A stretch of DNA of 53,651 bases. It comes from Streptomyces sp. AV19 (lineage in GTDB: Bacteria > Actinomycetota > Actinomycetes > Streptomycetales > Streptomycetaceae). Location of the stretch: contig NZ_JAEAMR010000018.1 in assembly GCF_015999245.1 (NCBI RefSeq), forward strand, positions 1 through 53,651. Direction: 5' to 3'. The translations under genes and the position numbers were made by a program. Of the stretch, positions 17,629-26,800 are shown in pieces (the stretch's first letter is position 1; each line of letters begins with the position of its first letter). The notes beneath the pieces were generated by a model. The model was not told where the DNA came from, made no database searches, and worked only from the letters and a program-made list of their open reading frames with translations.

Positions 17629-17972
17629 GAGGTCTCCTTTGGCAGGTAGCCGAGCAGTTCGACGAGGATCAGGTGCAGGCTGAGGACGTGGTCCGCGGCG
17701 CCTTCCGGACTCTGCCCCGGCCGTTCGGCCAGCGCTTTCCGGGCGCGGTCCAGCGACGCCCGCCGCATGACGGAGTCGACGCTTCCGGCCGCGCAGGCCG
17801 CCAATTGGCCTTCCGTCATGCGCAACAGCGCTGTCAGGTGGCGGGTCAGCCGGGCGGTGAGCCTGCCCGTTTCCCGCGCCGGGGGTATCAGGACGTAGGC
17901 GCTGACGGCTTCGCGCAAGTCGGCGCGGATCCGGGCGCGGTCGAGGCGCCGGGCTCGGCCTGTATGGATCAC
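17625..17972 (-). CDS. Small helical protein, DUF6415-like
   Basis: The protein has 115 residues and is predicted to be almost entirely helical. Its layout matches Streptomyces DUF6415 proteins as I remember them: an N-terminal IRADLREAV helix, a central RLTRHLTALL helix, and a C-terminal AADHVLSLHLILVELLGYL helix. The function of that family is unknown. The start is GTG at 17972 with GAAGG about ten bases upstream. It overlaps the next gene by 4 bases (ATGA), so both are in one transcript behind the XRE regulator. Confidence 0.7.
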   Translation of the reverse strand: MIHTGRARRLDRARIRADLREAVSAYVLIPPARETGRLTARLTRHLTALLRMTEGQLAACAAGSVDSVMRRASLDRARKALAERPGQSPEGAADHVLSLHLILVELLGYLPKETS

Positions 17973-17984
17973 TGTGCTATGCCT

Positions 17985-18428
17985 TCACAGTTGAGCGGGG
18001 ATGGGTACCGCAGTCGCGGCCGGGAGTCCCAGCGCGGTGGCGAGGCGGGCGGGGTCGGTCAGTCGCCCGCTGCCGTCGGGCTTCTCCAACCAGCCGCGCC
18101 CGCACAGTGGTTCGTCGGCCGGAGGGCACGGCAGGGCCCGGTTTGCCGGGCGTGCGGTCAGCCCGGGGCAGCCGTCGAACGCGGCGGCCCGGCCGGGTGG
18201 CAGGAGCCACCAGACGCGCTTGCTCTCCGGGCAGGCGGGGACGGGGCCGGGGCGGCCCGTCCGCCGGAGGACGAGCAGGGCGTCCACGGCCCGGAGGAGA
18301 TCGTTCATCTCGACGACGGACCACACGGTGGTGCGGATGGGTGCCAGTTCCCCCGCGGACCACTGCTGCCGAGCCGCCTCGGGCGAGGGGGAGCAGCGTG
18401 CGAGCCATTCGGTGCCTGTCACGGGCAT
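17985..18428 (-). CDS. Small Streptomyces-type protein, paralogue of 17161-17628
   Basis: The protein has 147 residues, reading from MPVTGTEWLARC. It shares the EWLA...RQQW beginning and the hydrophobic-LLPPG motif (VWWLLPPGRAAAF) with the protein at 17161-17628. It also has four scattered cysteines (CPES, DGCPG, PCPP, LCGRG). The start at 18428 gives the best family-like N-terminus; an in-frame start at 18461 would add 11 residues that overlap the preceding small gene. No function can be assigned. Confidence 0.65.
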   Translation of the reverse strand: MPVTGTEWLARCSPSPEAARQQWSAGELAPIRTTVWSVVEMNDLLRAVDALLVLRRTGRPGPVPACPESKRVWWLLPPGRAAAFDGCPGLTARPANRALPCPPADEPLCGRGWLEKPDGSGRLTDPARLATALGLPAATAVPIPAQL

Positions 18429-18595
18429 CTGTTCACCGCCCGGTGGCAGGAGCAGGCACACGGCAACGGCTCGGTGCGATGGACGGTGTTGTCACCGGAG
18501 ATGCGGCGGATGAACGTGGCGCCACGGCACAAGCGATGGCGGCCGATCCGGCATTCCCCTGTGATGTGAGGGGCGGAGCGGCGGGTCACGGGCAC
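18419..18595 (-). CDS. Small Cys/His-rich protein
   Basis: A frame of about 58 residues contains a spaced Cys/His pattern: GECRIGRHRLC, GATFIRR, then PCACSCHRAVNRC at the end. This resembles small putative zinc-binding proteins common beside Streptomyces XRE regulators and integrative elements. The start is uncertain between GTG codons at 18595 and 18589. The end overlaps the start of the next minus-strand gene by 10 bases, consistent with an operon. The Cys/His pattern is seen; zinc binding is inferred. Confidence 0.5.
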   Translation of the reverse strand: MPVTRRSAPHITGECRIGRHRLCRGATFIRRISGDNTVHRTEPLPCACSCHRAVNRCP

Positions 18596-18837
18596 GGTTC
18601 CGTCACCTGCTCGTGCGGAAGGGCTCCGCATGCGGGGAAGTGGGTCGGGTGCGGAAGACGCTCGACAGCGCCACCGGGGGCGCAGGCTTCGCGGTGCGGG
18701 TGAGCGATGCTGACATCGGGCGGTAGATCGATGAATGCGGCCACTGCTGTCTCCACGTGCCGGTTGATGCGCGGGCACGGAGATGGTGGCTCACGGCAGA
18801 ATGCGCAAGTACCCCTGCGAGGGGTAGGGCAGTGCGG

Positions 18838-20019
18838 CTATCCGGTGGCGTGGCACCACTCGGCGAAGCGAGTGAGCGACTCGGCGTCGGCCCGCTTCAG
18901 GCGCCGCAGGGTGCCCGCGACTTCGCGGACCCAACGATGCTCGCGCGTGTGCTGGGGAGCGATCCGGCGGGCCGTCCTGAGCGACTCGAATGCGTCGTCG
19001 GGCCGTCCCGTCCAGAGCTGTGCGCGCGCCAACTCGATGTAGAACCCGGAGCGCCGCTCTGCCGGCATGTCCTGTGGCGGGGCCCATTCGTGGGCCGCGT
19101 CCAGCGCGCCTTGGAGGTGATCGTCGCCCAGGCTCACCGCCACGGACACTTGATGGATACGTACGGAGTGGGGGCCGAAGGCGGTGCCCGCGTACACGCC
19201 TTCGCGCACGCGGGCGCCCAAGGTCCGCGCCTCGAGGAGGTGCAGGTTGGCGGCATTGGCGTCGCCTGCCCGCCCGGCTACGACCGCCGCGCGCATGTGC
19301 AGGGCCCCGCGGGCTGCCGTCGTATGGGTGTCCTGGGGCGGCGGAGCCGCGTTGATGGCGGCTTCCAGGGCCCGCAGACCGGTTCGGTATGCGCGTGCGG
19401 CGAAGTAGATCTCGGTTCCCACGTACGCGACGGTGGTGTCCAGCAATTGGTCGTCGGCTGCGGCAGCGGCCCACTTCATGAGGCCGATCAGCCGGGCCGA
19501 CAGGTCCTTGGCGCCGTATTTGAAGGCGACGGCGTCCGCCGTGCGGTAGGCGGAGACCAGTAGGGCGGCCACCTCCTGTCGCTCCGCGCCTTGTGCGGCA
19601 ACCAGCGCTCGTGACAGTTCGGTGAGCAAGCCGGGCAACTTACTTGTGATCAGAACGTATTGGGCGCCGAGTCTCCACTCCTCGGCCTTCGTCACGGCGT
19701 CCCTGAGCTCGCGCAGCGGGCGGAACGGCCCTTCCTCGGGCATGTCGTATGTGGCGAGAGCAGCCGAGAGAGCCGGCATGGCCGTGTGGACACGAGCGTC
19801 GGCGTGGGAGCGCTGGGGGAGGAGCTTCGACAGATCGATGCGCATCGCCTCGGCAAGCGCTTCGAGGACGGTGTCGCCTGCACCGCGCTCGTTGCGTTCG
19901 ATCTTGCGGAGGGTGCCGAGCGCCACGCCCGCCGCGTCGGCCAGTTGCTGCTGGGTCAGCTTGGCGAGGCGACGCTGATAGGCAACGTACTTCCCCACCC
20001 CACTGTGTGATGAAGGCAT
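18838..20019 (-). CDS. XRE family regulator with C-terminal helical (TPR-like) region
   Basis: The protein has 393 residues. Residues ~8-62 form a Cro/cI-type helix-turn-helix (KLTQQQLADAAGVALGTLRKIERNERG). The rest (~80-393) is a chain of helical pairs rich in Ala/Leu (ARAYRTGLRALEAAI, MRAAVVAGRAGDANAANLHL, ELARAQLWTGRPDDAFESL), typical of TPR-containing Streptomyces regulators that sense a ligand or partner. The start is ATG at 20019 with GGAG seven bases upstream; in-frame codons further upstream lack such a site. It leads a run of small minus-strand genes it may control. Base composition here is less GC-biased than in the biosynthetic loci, hinting at separate acquisition. Confidence 0.85.
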   Translation of the reverse strand: MPSSHSGVGKYVAYQRRLAKLTQQQLADAAGVALGTLRKIERNERGAGDTVLEALAEAMRIDLSKLLPQRSHADARVHTAMPALSAALATYDMPEEGPFRPLRELRDAVTKAEEWRLGAQYVLITSKLPGLLTELSRALVAAQGAERQEVAALLVSAYRTADAVAFKYGAKDLSARLIGLMKWAAAAADDQLLDTTVAYVGTEIYFAARAYRTGLRALEAAINAAPPPQDTHTTAARGALHMRAAVVAGRAGDANAANLHLLEARTLGARVREGVYAGTAFGPHSVRIHQVSVAVSLGDDHLQGALDAAHEWAPPQDMPAERRSGFYIELARAQLWTGRPDDAFESLRTARRIAPQHTREHRWVREVAGTLRRLKRADAESLTRFAEWCHATG

Positions 20020-20116
20020 GGCGAATCTCCGTCGTCGAGTCGCATTCCGGCATTCCGGCACGGTACCGGTGCGGTCACATACCGGGTGTCGTCTCACCTG
20101 TCATGGCCGCAGCGCC

Positions 20117-20764
20117 TCATCGTGGGGTCCGGCGGAGAAGACCGGGCAGCTCCATCAGTGACTCGATGCGCCAATCGGCCACGGCGGCTTCCGGGCTGTC
20201 CGCCCACAGATGGCCCAGTGGCCCGCGTCGAAGGTGCGCCGTACGCAGTCCTGCGGCCGCCGCCGGGACGCAGTCGTTGGCCGGGTGGTCACCGACGTAG
20301 GCGATGCGATCGGGTGCTGCCCCGGCAAGGGCGACCACGCGATCGAAGAAGGCGGCCGTGGGTTTGGCCACACCCCATTCCGCTGAGGTCGCAATGGCAT
20401 CGACGGGCAGGCCCATGGCATTCAGCAGCTCACCCGCACGAGCGGTCTGGTTGCCGGCGAGGAAGACATTCAGGCCGACGGAGCGAAGCTCCTGGAGCGC
20501 CGGCCGGACGTCCGGGTACAGGTCGGTCTCGTCCAAGTGCTCGCCACAGCCTGCCGCTTCCTTGGCACGGGCCTCGGAGCAGAGATCGATTCCGGGCCGG
20601 ATCAATCTGATGGCATCGGCGTTGTCCCTCCCCTGGGCCACGACGGCGCCTACCAGAGCGGAGAGTGTGTGGCGGGGCACCCCGAGCCAGTCGGCCCACG
20701 AAGCCCAGCCGCGGTCGTCCTTGATGATCGTCTCGCCGACGTCGAGCACCACTGCATCGATCAC
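20117..20764 (-). CDS. HAD family hydrolase
   Basis: The protein has 215 residues with the four haloacid-dehalogenase-superfamily motifs: I, DVGET (nucleophile Asp8, in the Glu variant common in this group); II, LAGNQT; III, Lys in GVAKPTAAFF; and IV, YVGDHPANDC. A helical cap separates motifs I and II. The family uses an aspartyl-phosphate intermediate for phosphatase or dehalogenase reactions. Specificity cannot be read. The gene lies about 97 bases upstream of the XRE gene on the same strand and may be co-transcribed with it. Confidence 0.88.
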   Translation of the reverse strand: MIDAVVLDVGETIIKDDRGWASWADWLGVPRHTLSALVGAVVAQGRDNADAIRLIRPGIDLCSEARAKEAAGCGEHLDETDLYPDVRPALQELRSVGLNVFLAGNQTARAGELLNAMGLPVDAIATSAEWGVAKPTAAFFDRVVALAGAAPDRIAYVGDHPANDCVPAAAAGLRTAHLRRGPLGHLWADSPEAAVADWRIESLMELPGLLRRTPR

Positions 20765-21054
20765 GCCCGCAGCCTACGGTGTCGTGGCCCATCTGATGGG
20801 CCCCCGTGCCCCCGGCGCTGACGGCGGCTGCGGCGTGCGGCGGCCTGCCTGACCGGAACTCCGGGGTCGCGTACGCCGGTCGGCCGTTCACCTGGGGTCC
20901 GGACTCTGCCGCGTGGCCGAGGAAGCCGCCGGCTTCGAGCTCTGGACGGCGATCAGAGGAGCAAGGTCTCGGCTCCGAGTGAGCGCCTGTGCAGGGCGGC
21001 GGGCCCCGACATACCGATGACAGCAGGCCACCCGGCCCATGATGGGATGACCGG

Positions 21055-21945
21055 ATGCGCACCGCCACCCGTTCCCTCCTGCCCGCCGCCTTCGCGAGCG
21101 TCCTGCTGCTGACGGCGTGCGGAACCGGAACACAAGGATCCGGCGTGCCCGGGCCGGGGACCGCCGGGTCCGGGAGCGCGGCCCCCGTCCCCGGGGACCC
21201 CTCCGACCTGGAGAAGGACGGCGTGCGGGTCACCGGCATGGGCGGGCGGACGCGCAGCGTCGGACCACCGGTCGTCCCCGTCGAGTTCGCCGTCACCAAC
21301 CGCGAGGACCGGCCGTTCACGTACACCGTCGCCCTCGACGTCCTGTCCGCGTCCGGCGAGGTGCTGGCCAACACAAAGGAGACCGTGCCGTCCGTGCCCG
21401 CCGGCCGGACCGTGCGGCGGACCGTCCGCATCGACACCCTGCGGTCGGGCGCGGAGCGGGTGCGGCTCGGCAAGGTCAGGCGCGTCCCCTCGGACGAGGC
21501 CCCGGCCGGGGCCCACTGCCCGCCCTCCGGGTTCCGCCTCACGGCGGACGACGGCGACGCCGCCATGGGCCTGCGCGTCGTGGGGCTCCACCTGGAGAAC
21601 TGCGGAACCCGCCCCCGCCGCCTCGACGGCCACCCGCTCCTCGAACTGCTCGACGAGGACAGGAAACCGGTCCCCGGCGTCGACGTCCTGCGCGGCGGCG
21701 GCGACATCGCCCTCGTGACCGGCTTCGACGACCCGCCGCGCCCGGTCGACCTGAAGCCGGGCGAGACCGGGTTCGCCCGCCTGATGTGGCGCAACACCAC
21801 CGGCGCGGGCGACCCCGTGAACGTCCCCTATGTCAGGGTGCGGGCCGAGCCCGGGTCCCGGCCCCTGACGGTGATCCCGGAACTCGACCTCGGCACCACG
21901 GGAAAGCTCGGCGTCAGCGCCTGGACGAAGGGTTCGCGGCCGTAG
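21055..21945 (+). CDS. Secreted lipoprotein, DUF4232-like C-terminal domain
   Basis: The protein has 296 residues with a type II signal peptide whose lipobox LLTAC puts the lipidated cysteine at residue 22. A Gly/Pro/Ser-rich linker follows. The C-terminal half contains paired cysteines (HCPPSGF and LENCGTRPRRL), a beta-rich layout and GETGFARLMWRNT, all matching the DUF4232 extracellular domain as I remember it. It should be anchored on the outer face of the membrane; function is unknown. It begins at ATG 21055 after a 290-base gap with no other feature. Its last 32 bases overlap the 3' end of the convergent P450 gene. Confidence 0.85.
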   Translation: MRTATRSLLPAAFASVLLLTACGTGTQGSGVPGPGTAGSGSAAPVPGDPSDLEKDGVRVTGMGGRTRSVGPPVVPVEFAVTNREDRPFTYTVALDVLSASGEVLANTKETVPSVPAGRTVRRTVRIDTLRSGAERVRLGKVRRVPSDEAPAGAHCPPSGFRLTADDGDAAMGLRVVGLHLENCGTRPRRLDGHPLLELLDEDRKPVPGVDVLRGGGDIALVTGFDDPPRPVDLKPGETGFARLMWRNTTGAGDPVNVPYVRVRAEPGSRPLTVIPELDLGTTGKLGVSAWTKGSRP

Positions 21946-23314
21946 CGGAGCGGGCGCGCGCCACCGTGCGCATCGGCAGCTCCTGCGGGCTCAACGCGAG
22001 CCGGGGAACGGGACGGACGGGCCGGTCGTCCACCGGGCGCAGCTCCCAGCCGGCGGAGACCGTCGCCAGGACCAGGGTGGCCTCGGTGAGCGCGAAGACG
22101 TCCCCGATGCATTTGCGCGGCCCGCCGCCGAACGGCACGAACGCGGAACGCCGCGGCGTGCTCCCGGTCATCCACCGGTCGGGGTCGAAGCGTTCGGGAT
22201 CGGGGAACAGGTCCGGCCGGCGGTGCAGGAGGTAGGCGCTGTAGACCACCGCGGTGCCGGCGGGGATGGGGTGGCCGCCGAGCCGGGTGTCCTCGGTGGT
22301 GGTGCGGGTGAGCACCCAGGCGGGCGGGTAGAGCCGCAGCGCCTCGGTGACCACGGCCGTGGTGAGCTTCAGTGCGGGCAGGTGCTCCAGGGACGCGGCC
22401 GGGGCCCCGTCGAGGACGGTGTCCACCTCGGCCCGCATCCGGCGGGCCACGTGGGGGTGGCGGGCCAGCAGGTGCAGGGCCCAGGCCAGGGTTGTGCCGG
22501 TGTTCTCCGTGCCGGCGGCGAAGAAGGTCACGAGCTGGTCGGCGATCTCCTCGTCGGTCAGGCCCGGGCCGCCGGGTCCGCCGTTCCCCGGCGGGTCGTG
22601 CCCGGCCGACAGCAGCATGGACAGCAGGTCGCCGTCGTGGAGTTCGCCGGAGCGCTGGCCGGCCACGATCCGGTCGATCGCGGTCCGCAGGCGGGCACGC
22701 GCCCGGTCGTAGCGGAGGTTGGCCGGGGTGGGCAGCCGGTCCGCCGACGGGGGCAGCAGCGTGCGGCGGGGGATGCCCGCCACGACGACCGTGAAGTCCT
22801 CCATGAGCCGGGCGAGATCGCCGTCCGCGGCCGCCCGGGCGGGATCGCGGCCGAACATCGTGACGATCGTCGTCCGGGCGCTGATGCCGTGCATCTCGGC
22901 GATGGCGTCCACCGCCTCCCCGTCGGTCCACGCGCCGGTGGCCGCGGTCACCTGGCGGCGCATCGTCTCGGCGTAGCCGGGCATGCGGGCGGGGTGGAAC
23001 GCGGGCTGCAGCAGCCGCCGTTGGCGGCGGTGGTCGCTGTACGGGCAGCTGGCCAGCCCGTTGCCGGTCAGCTCGCGGATGCGGTCGTACAGCGGTCCGC
23101 CCTTGTCGAAGGTGCGGTCGTCGCGCAGGACTTGACGGGTCAGCTCGGGGTCGCAGACCACCACGGCCCGGTACCGGCCGACGCGGACCTGGACCAGGTC
23201 GCCGTGGCGGGGGAGTTCCGCGAGGAAGCCGAGGGGGTCGCGGAGCAGTGGGAGGGCGTGGCCGATGACGGGGAGCGCGCGGGGGGCGACGCCGTAGGCG
23301 CAGGTGCTCTTCAC
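21914..23314 (-). CDS. Cytochrome P450
   Basis: The protein has 466 residues with all P450 landmarks: the I-helix AAGTENTGTT, the K-helix EALR in VVTEALRLYP, DPERFDPDRW, and the haem-binding FGGGPRKCIGD with Cys402. The ERFDPDRW style and length resemble the CYP102/CYP4-like long-chain group more than the short macrolide hydroxylases. The acid-alcohol pair is altered: Asn271 stands where Thr usually follows the acidic residue, with Thr272 next. No reductase or ferredoxin gene is nearby. The start is GTG at 23314 with GGGGA just upstream. It is divergent from the lipid-synthase operon across 528 bases and may hydroxylate that product (inference). Confidence 0.93.
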   Translation of the reverse strand: MKSTCAYGVAPRALPVIGHALPLLRDPLGFLAELPRHGDLVQVRVGRYRAVVVCDPELTRQVLRDDRTFDKGGPLYDRIRELTGNGLASCPYSDHRRQRRLLQPAFHPARMPGYAETMRRQVTAATGAWTDGEAVDAIAEMHGISARTTIVTMFGRDPARAAADGDLARLMEDFTVVVAGIPRRTLLPPSADRLPTPANLRYDRARARLRTAIDRIVAGQRSGELHDGDLLSMLLSAGHDPPGNGGPGGPGLTDEEIADQLVTFFAAGTENTGTTLAWALHLLARHPHVARRMRAEVDTVLDGAPAASLEHLPALKLTTAVVTEALRLYPPAWVLTRTTTEDTRLGGHPIPAGTAVVYSAYLLHRRPDLFPDPERFDPDRWMTGSTPRRSAFVPFGGGPRKCIGDVFALTEATLVLATVSAGWELRPVDDRPVRPVPRLALSPQELPMRTVARARSATAANPSSRR

Positions 23315-23842
23315 GCCATCCCCGTGCCCGGGTGGTATCGCCCGAATCCCCGGCAAGTGGGGTGTGCGGGGGCAAAAGGGGAGTGAAGCGGTGGGAAGGG
23401 TTCCGCGCCCTACGCCGGGCGCCGCACGTCGGCGCCCGAGCGCCGAGTGCCGCACCACTGCCCTGTGACGCACACCATGCGCGCGAGGACGCCGAACGGG
23501 GTGTTCCGTTTGCCTGCGCCGTGCAATGATCCGGTCAGGCCCGCCGGGGAAGCGGGCCTCGTCCTTCCGTCGCCGCGCCCAACGGCCCGGCGGTGCCTGC
23601 CTACGGACACTCGCACCTGTCCGCCCCCGCACCTCGTGGTCCCGGAAACACAGCGGTTTCCCGCCCGAGCCGTGCGCATCGCACCCATGACGACCCTCCG
23701 TTGACCGGTCCCCTGCCCGACGGGCGCCTCCGTCAGGGCCGTTGACCGGCACGTCCCCCCACCTCACCGAGCACGCCCCGGCCGCCGGCGCACCCGCGCG
23801 CGTCCCCGTGCCCCTGAGCGAACCCTTCTTCCCGGAGTGCCC
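23315..23842. other. Divergent intergenic region, P450 / lipid synthase
   Basis: These 528 bases have no credible gene and must hold the promoters of both the P450 and the synthase operon. A CAATGAT string at 23524-23530 matches the -10-like string upstream of the NRPS operon (3267-3273), but no good -35 box lies 17 bases before it. No operator palindrome stands out. Confidence 0.55.
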
Positions 23843-26800
23843 GTGGCCACAGAAACAATCCTGGGCGTCAGCCCGTTCGGCGAACCCGACCCACGGCTGG
23901 TGGCGGCGGTCTGCCGCGCCGGCGCCCTCGGCGTGCTCGATCTCGGCAGGGTCCGGCGCCGCGCAGCCCTGGAGGCCCTCCGGCTGGTACGGCAGTGGGT
24001 GCCGGGCCCCTTCGGGGTCCGGATCGGGGCGGGGTGCGCGCTCGGGCCCGACGACCTGGCGGACGACGGGGAAGCGCTCACCGTACTGCTCGGCGCGGAC
24101 GCCGAGTTGCTCCCCGGTGACCTCGCCGCCGGACGGCACCGCGTCCTGGCCGAGGTCACCTCCTACGACGAGGCCCTGGCGGCCGTGCGCGCCGGCGCGC
24201 ACGGCCTCGTCGCCCGGGGGAACGAGGCCGGCGGGCGCGTCGGCGAGCTGAGCACCTTCGTCCTGCTCCAGCAACTGGTCGCGGCGCCCGAACTGGGCCT
24301 GCCCGTCTGGGCCTGCGGGGGCATCGGCCCGCACACCGCCGCGGCCGCCGTGGTCGGCGGCGCGGTCGGCGTCGTCCTGGACACCCAGCTGGCCCTGCTC
24401 GACGAATCCGACCTCGTGGAGGACGTCGCGGCGGCCCTGCGGACCATGGACGGCTCGGAGACCGTGCTCGCCGCCGGCCACCGGGTGCTGCGCCGCCGGG
24501 GCCCGGACGCGCCGCCCCCGCCGGACGCCCCCGCCGAGGCCGCCCGGCTGCTCGGCGCGGACGCCGGGCCCGGCCGGCTGCTGCCCGTGGGCCAGGACGG
24601 CTTCCTGGCCGCCTCGTTCGCGCGGCGGTGGGGCGACGTGGGCGCGGCCGTCCGCGGCGTCACCGCCGCCGTCGAGGACGCCGTACGCGACGACACCGCC
24701 GCGGACGCCCTGCTGCGCGGCTCCCCGATGAGCCGCGCCCTGGGCACCGCGCTGCCCGTCGCCCAGGGGCCGATGACCCGGGTCAGCGACCAGGCCCGGT
24801 TCGCCGGCGCCGTCGCCCGCCACGGCGGACTCCCCTTCCTGGCACTGGCCCTCGCCGGGCCGCTGGAGACACGGATCCTGCTGGAACAGGTCCGCTCCGA
24901 ACTGGGCGAACGCCCCTGGGGCGTGGGCGTCCTCGGCTTCGCCCCCGAACAGATCAGGGCCGCCCAGCTGGAGATCGTCCGGGAACTCCGCCCGGCCTGC
25001 GCCATCGTCGCGGGCGGCCGGCCCGCGCAGGCCGCCGTGCTGGAGGAGGCCGGTGTCGCCACCTTCCTGCACGTGCCCTCGCCCGGGCTGCTCCGGCAGT
25101 TCCTGGCGGCGGGCGCCCGCAAGTTCGTCTTCGAGGGCGCCGAGTGCGGCGGCCACGTCGGGCCGCGCGGCAGCTTCGCGCTGTGGGAGGCACAGGCCGA
25201 GGTGCTCGGCGAATTCCTGGACGCGCACGGCGACGCGGAGCCGGGGGAGCTGCGGGTGTTCTTCGCCGGCGGCGTGCACGACAAGCGGTCGGCCGCGATG
25301 GTGGCCGCCCTCGCCGCACCGCTGACCGCCCGCGGCGTGGTCGTCGGCGTGCTCATGGGCACCGCGTACCTCTTCACCGAGGAGGCGGTGGACCGGGGCG
25401 CCGTGCGGCCGCTGTTCCAGCGGCAGGTCGTCGCGGCGCGGCGCACCGAACTGCTGGAGACCGCGCCCGGGCACGCCACGCGCTGCGTGCACAGCCCGTT
25501 CACGGACGAATTCCGCGGCGTCAAGGAGGAGTTGCGGACACAGGGCGTCCCGGACCGGCAGGCGTGGGAGCGGCTGGAGCAGCTCAACGTCGGGCGGCTG
25601 AGGCTCGCCAGCAAGGGCGTCGAGCGGTCCGGCGAGTCCCTGACGGAGGTGGACGAGGCCCGGCAGCTGGCCGAGGGGATGTTCATGGCCGGCCAGGTGG
25701 CCGTGCTGCGCAACGAGGTCACCACGGTCCCCGAACTGCACGCCGCCGTCAGCGCGGAGGCCGCCGGCTTCTTCACCGCCCGCGCCCGGCGGCTGCGCGC
25801 GGGCCTCCGCCAGGAGGCCCCGGCCCCCACCCCCGACCCGCTCGACGTCGCCGTCGTCGGCATGGCCTGCATGTTCCCCGGCGCGCCCGACCTGGCCGCC
25901 TACTGGGCGAACGTGGTCGCGGGCGCCGACGCGGTCGGCGAGGTGCCCGCCGAGCGGTGGGACGCCGACCTGCACTACGCGCCCGGGGCCGACGGCGACC
26001 GCACGGCGTCGAAGTGGGGCGGCTTCCTGCCGGACATCCCCTTCGACCCGCTGCGCTACGGCATCCCGCCGTCCTCGCTCGGCAGCATCGAGCCGGTGCA
26101 GCTGCTCGCGCTGGAGGCCGCGCGGCGGGCGCTGCGCGACGCCGGCTACGAGACGCGTCCCTTCGACCGCTCCAGGGCCTCGGTGGTGTTCGGGGCCGAG
26201 GCCGGCGGCGACCTGGCGAACGCCACCACCCTGCGCACGGTGCTCCCCGCCTACCTGGGAGAACTCCCGCCCGAACTGGAGGCCCAACTGCCCCGGCTGA
26301 CCGAGGACTCCTTCCCCGGCATGCTGGCCAACGTCATCTCCGGGCGGATCGCCAACCGGCTCGACCTGGGCGGCGCCAACTTCACCGTGGACGCGGCCTG
26401 CGCCTCCTCCCTGGCGGCGGTGGACGCGGCGTGCAAGGAACTGTCCGCCGGCACCAGCGACCTCGTCCTGTGCGGGGGCGCCGACCTGCACAACGGGATC
26501 AACGACTATCTGCTGTTCTCCTCGGTGCACGCGCTGTCCCCGACCGGCCGTTCCCGCACCTTCGACAGCGCGGCCGACGGCATCGCGCTCGGCGAGGGCG
26601 TCGCCTGCGTGGTCCTCAAGCGGCTGGCGGACGCGGAGCGGGACGGCGACCGGGTCTACGCGGTCGTCAAGGGCGTCGGCAGTTCGAGCGACGGCAAGTC
26701 CCTGGGGCTGACGGCGCCCCGCCCGGAGGGACAGCGGGCCGCACTGGAACGGGCCTACCGCCACGCCGGGATCTCACCGGCCGACGTGGGCCTGGTGGAG

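Noticed and set aside
18596..18837. Additional small minus-strand gene between the XRE regulator and the Cys/His-rich protein
   Set aside because: The available frame is Ser/Arg-rich without ribosome binding site or conserved-looking segments. I see nothing supportable in these 242 bases.
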